Shown piece after piece: positions 6,001 through 6,511 of a stretch of 6,511 nt of DNA. The translations under genes were made by a program, and so were the position numbers. This DNA is from JAJQCI01 sp964388305 (GTDB taxonomy: Bacteria; Bacillota; Clostridia; Lachnospirales; CAG-274): contig CAYMAA010000090.1 of NCBI GenBank assembly GCA_964388305.1, forward strand, positions 1-6,511, given 5' to 3'. Numbering within the stretch: the first letter of the stretch is position 1; each line of letters begins with the position of its first letter. Under the pieces are notes generated by a model. It did no database searches and was not told where the DNA came from. It worked only from the letters and a program-made list of their open reading frames with translations.

Positions 6001-6001
6001 A
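5993..6001 (+). promoter_or_regulatory. Predicted extended -10 promoter of the lipoprotein gene
   Basis: TGTTATATA on the plus strand fits TGn-TATAAT at 5 of 6 positions of the hexamer. No good -35 is seen 16-18 bases upstream (TAAAAA-like), which is tolerated when the -10 is extended. Transcription would start near 6008, about 24 bases before the ATG. Confidence 0.4.
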
Positions 6002-6031
6002 AATTTTAAATTTATACGGAGGTATTTTAAT

Positions 6032-6403
6032 ATGAAGAAAAAGCTATGTTTAATAATTTGCGCAGCAGGCATTGGGGCTGTTTTATTTTCAGGCTGCAGC
6101 GGCAGTAATAAAGGGGACGGCGGCGACAGCGGTGTTATGGAATCTACGGAGGTTACGTCTGAAGGTATAAACAATGATGAAAATTTTGATGAGGATATGG
6201 CAGACGGGGACAATGATGAGGGCATAACCGATTATAATGAGGAAACCTCTGAGACTATGGACGAGGAGGCGGCTGAAAGCACAACGGGTATGCTTGAGGG
6301 AGCTATTGACGGCGGTACCGTAACGGGGAGAGCAAGCAATCTTTTCGGTACGGATAACGGCATTGGAATGAGGGGAAGCGAGGACATTATCGGCAACAGA
6401 TAA
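6032..6403 (+). CDS. Small acidic lipoprotein of unknown function
   Basis: A 123-residue secreted lipoprotein. Residues 1-21 form a signal peptide: KKK at 2-4, a hydrophobic stretch CLIICAAGIGAVLF, then the lipobox LFSGC with Cys22 as the expected lipidated residue. The mature part is low-complexity and strongly acidic (about 27 Asp/Glu against 4 Lys/Arg in residues 23-123), rich in Ser, Thr, Gly and Asn, with no further cysteine, and is probably disordered between about 23 and 85. The C-terminal part (about 88-123) is richer in Gly and less acidic, and could be a short conserved segment. The start is well supported by CGGAGG (6017-6022), nine bases upstream. It is divergent from malQ and shares a 144-base control region with it. 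I recognise no domain; its place on the outer face of the membrane follows from the lipobox, its function is unknown. Confidence 0.8.
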   Translation: MKKKLCLIICAAGIGAVLFSGCSGSNKGDGGDSGVMESTEVTSEGINNDENFDEDMADGDNDEGITDYNEETSETMDEEAAESTTGMLEGAIDGGTVTGRASNLFGTDNGIGMRGSEDIIGNR

Positions 6404-6412
6404 CCGGTTTGA

Positions 6413-6511
6413 TTAAGTCAAGGATGTTAGCAATACACTTTTTGCTGTCTGCGCATAACCGATGACATCAATAATGTTTTTGTATTCAGTAAAGATTGAA
6501 GCTCCTGCCGA
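6413..6511 (-). CDS. Possible C-terminal end of an unrecognised protein, cut by window edge
   Basis: On the minus strand the frame starting at base 6511 is open for 32 codons and stops at TAA (6413-6415). It reads SAGASIFTEYKNIIDVIGYA and ends in LLTSLT. The composition looks like a folded protein rather than random A/T-rich translation. A second minus-strand frame is also open for 28 codons, so length alone does not prove coding. I recognise no family. If real it converges on the lipoprotein gene with only 9 bases between the stop codons and no visible terminator hairpin. Confidence 0.4.
   Translation of the reverse strand, partial: SAGASIFTEYKNIIDVIGYAQTAKSVLLTSLT

Noticed and set aside
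5995..6225. Minus-strand open frame opposite the lipoprotein gene, rich in Ser and Pro
   Set aside because: It is the complement of the acidic low-complexity region. The plus-strand frame has a strong ribosome binding site, signal peptide and lipobox.
6402..6409. Palindrome AACCGGTT overlapping the lipoprotein stop codon
   Set aside because: Eight bases with no spacer and no U-run; too short to be a terminator or a supported operator.

Overview
The window looks like a chromosomal segment of an anaerobic, low-to-moderate-GC Firmicute of the class Clostridia. The evidence is A+T-rich intergenic DNA, strong AGGAGG-type ribosome binding sites on nearly every gene, sigma-A-like promoters, U-run hairpin terminators, and clostridial-type proteins: the LL-diaminopimelate aminotransferase lysine route, a long serine acetyltransferase with a helical N-terminal domain, a cysteine-poor family-4-like uracil-DNA glycosylase, and a lipobox protein. 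The genus cannot be told from the sequence. No mobile element, CRISPR array, rRNA or tRNA is visible.

Layout. Positions 1-1326 (+) hold the 3' part of a uracil-DNA glycosylase gene and, 3 bases later, cysE, as a tight pair. A hairpin at 1365-1398 separates them from a convergent minus-strand operon at 1417-3906. That operon runs from a type Ic aspartate aminotransferase to dapL, 15 bases apart. It is preceded by an 80-base leader and a clear promoter (TTGTAA-17-TATAAT at 3994-4022). Positions 3907-4306 carry no protein gene. Besides the leader and promoter they hold a very A/T-rich stretch and, on the plus strand, a near-consensus promoter followed at once by a 17-bp hairpin and a U-run. This looks like a self-contained unit for a small RNA of about 50 nt. 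The malQ terminator closes the region.

malQ (4307-5887, minus) encodes an intact 4-alpha-glucanotransferase. It is divergent from a gene for a small, very acidic lipoprotein (6032-6403, plus). Their promoters sit in the two arms of an 11-bp inverted repeat, and both have an extended -10. The last 99 bases may hold the C-terminal end of an unrecognised minus-strand gene.

How the genes fit together. The aminotransferase operon could join aspartate formation to the aminotransfer step that makes LL-diaminopimelate for lysine and cell wall. CysE starts cysteine synthesis, and MalQ remodels maltodextrins. These are ordinary housekeeping functions, and no new multi-gene system is evident. The least explained elements are the small RNA unit at 4132-4217, the leader with alternative folds at 3907-3987, and the acidic lipoprotein.
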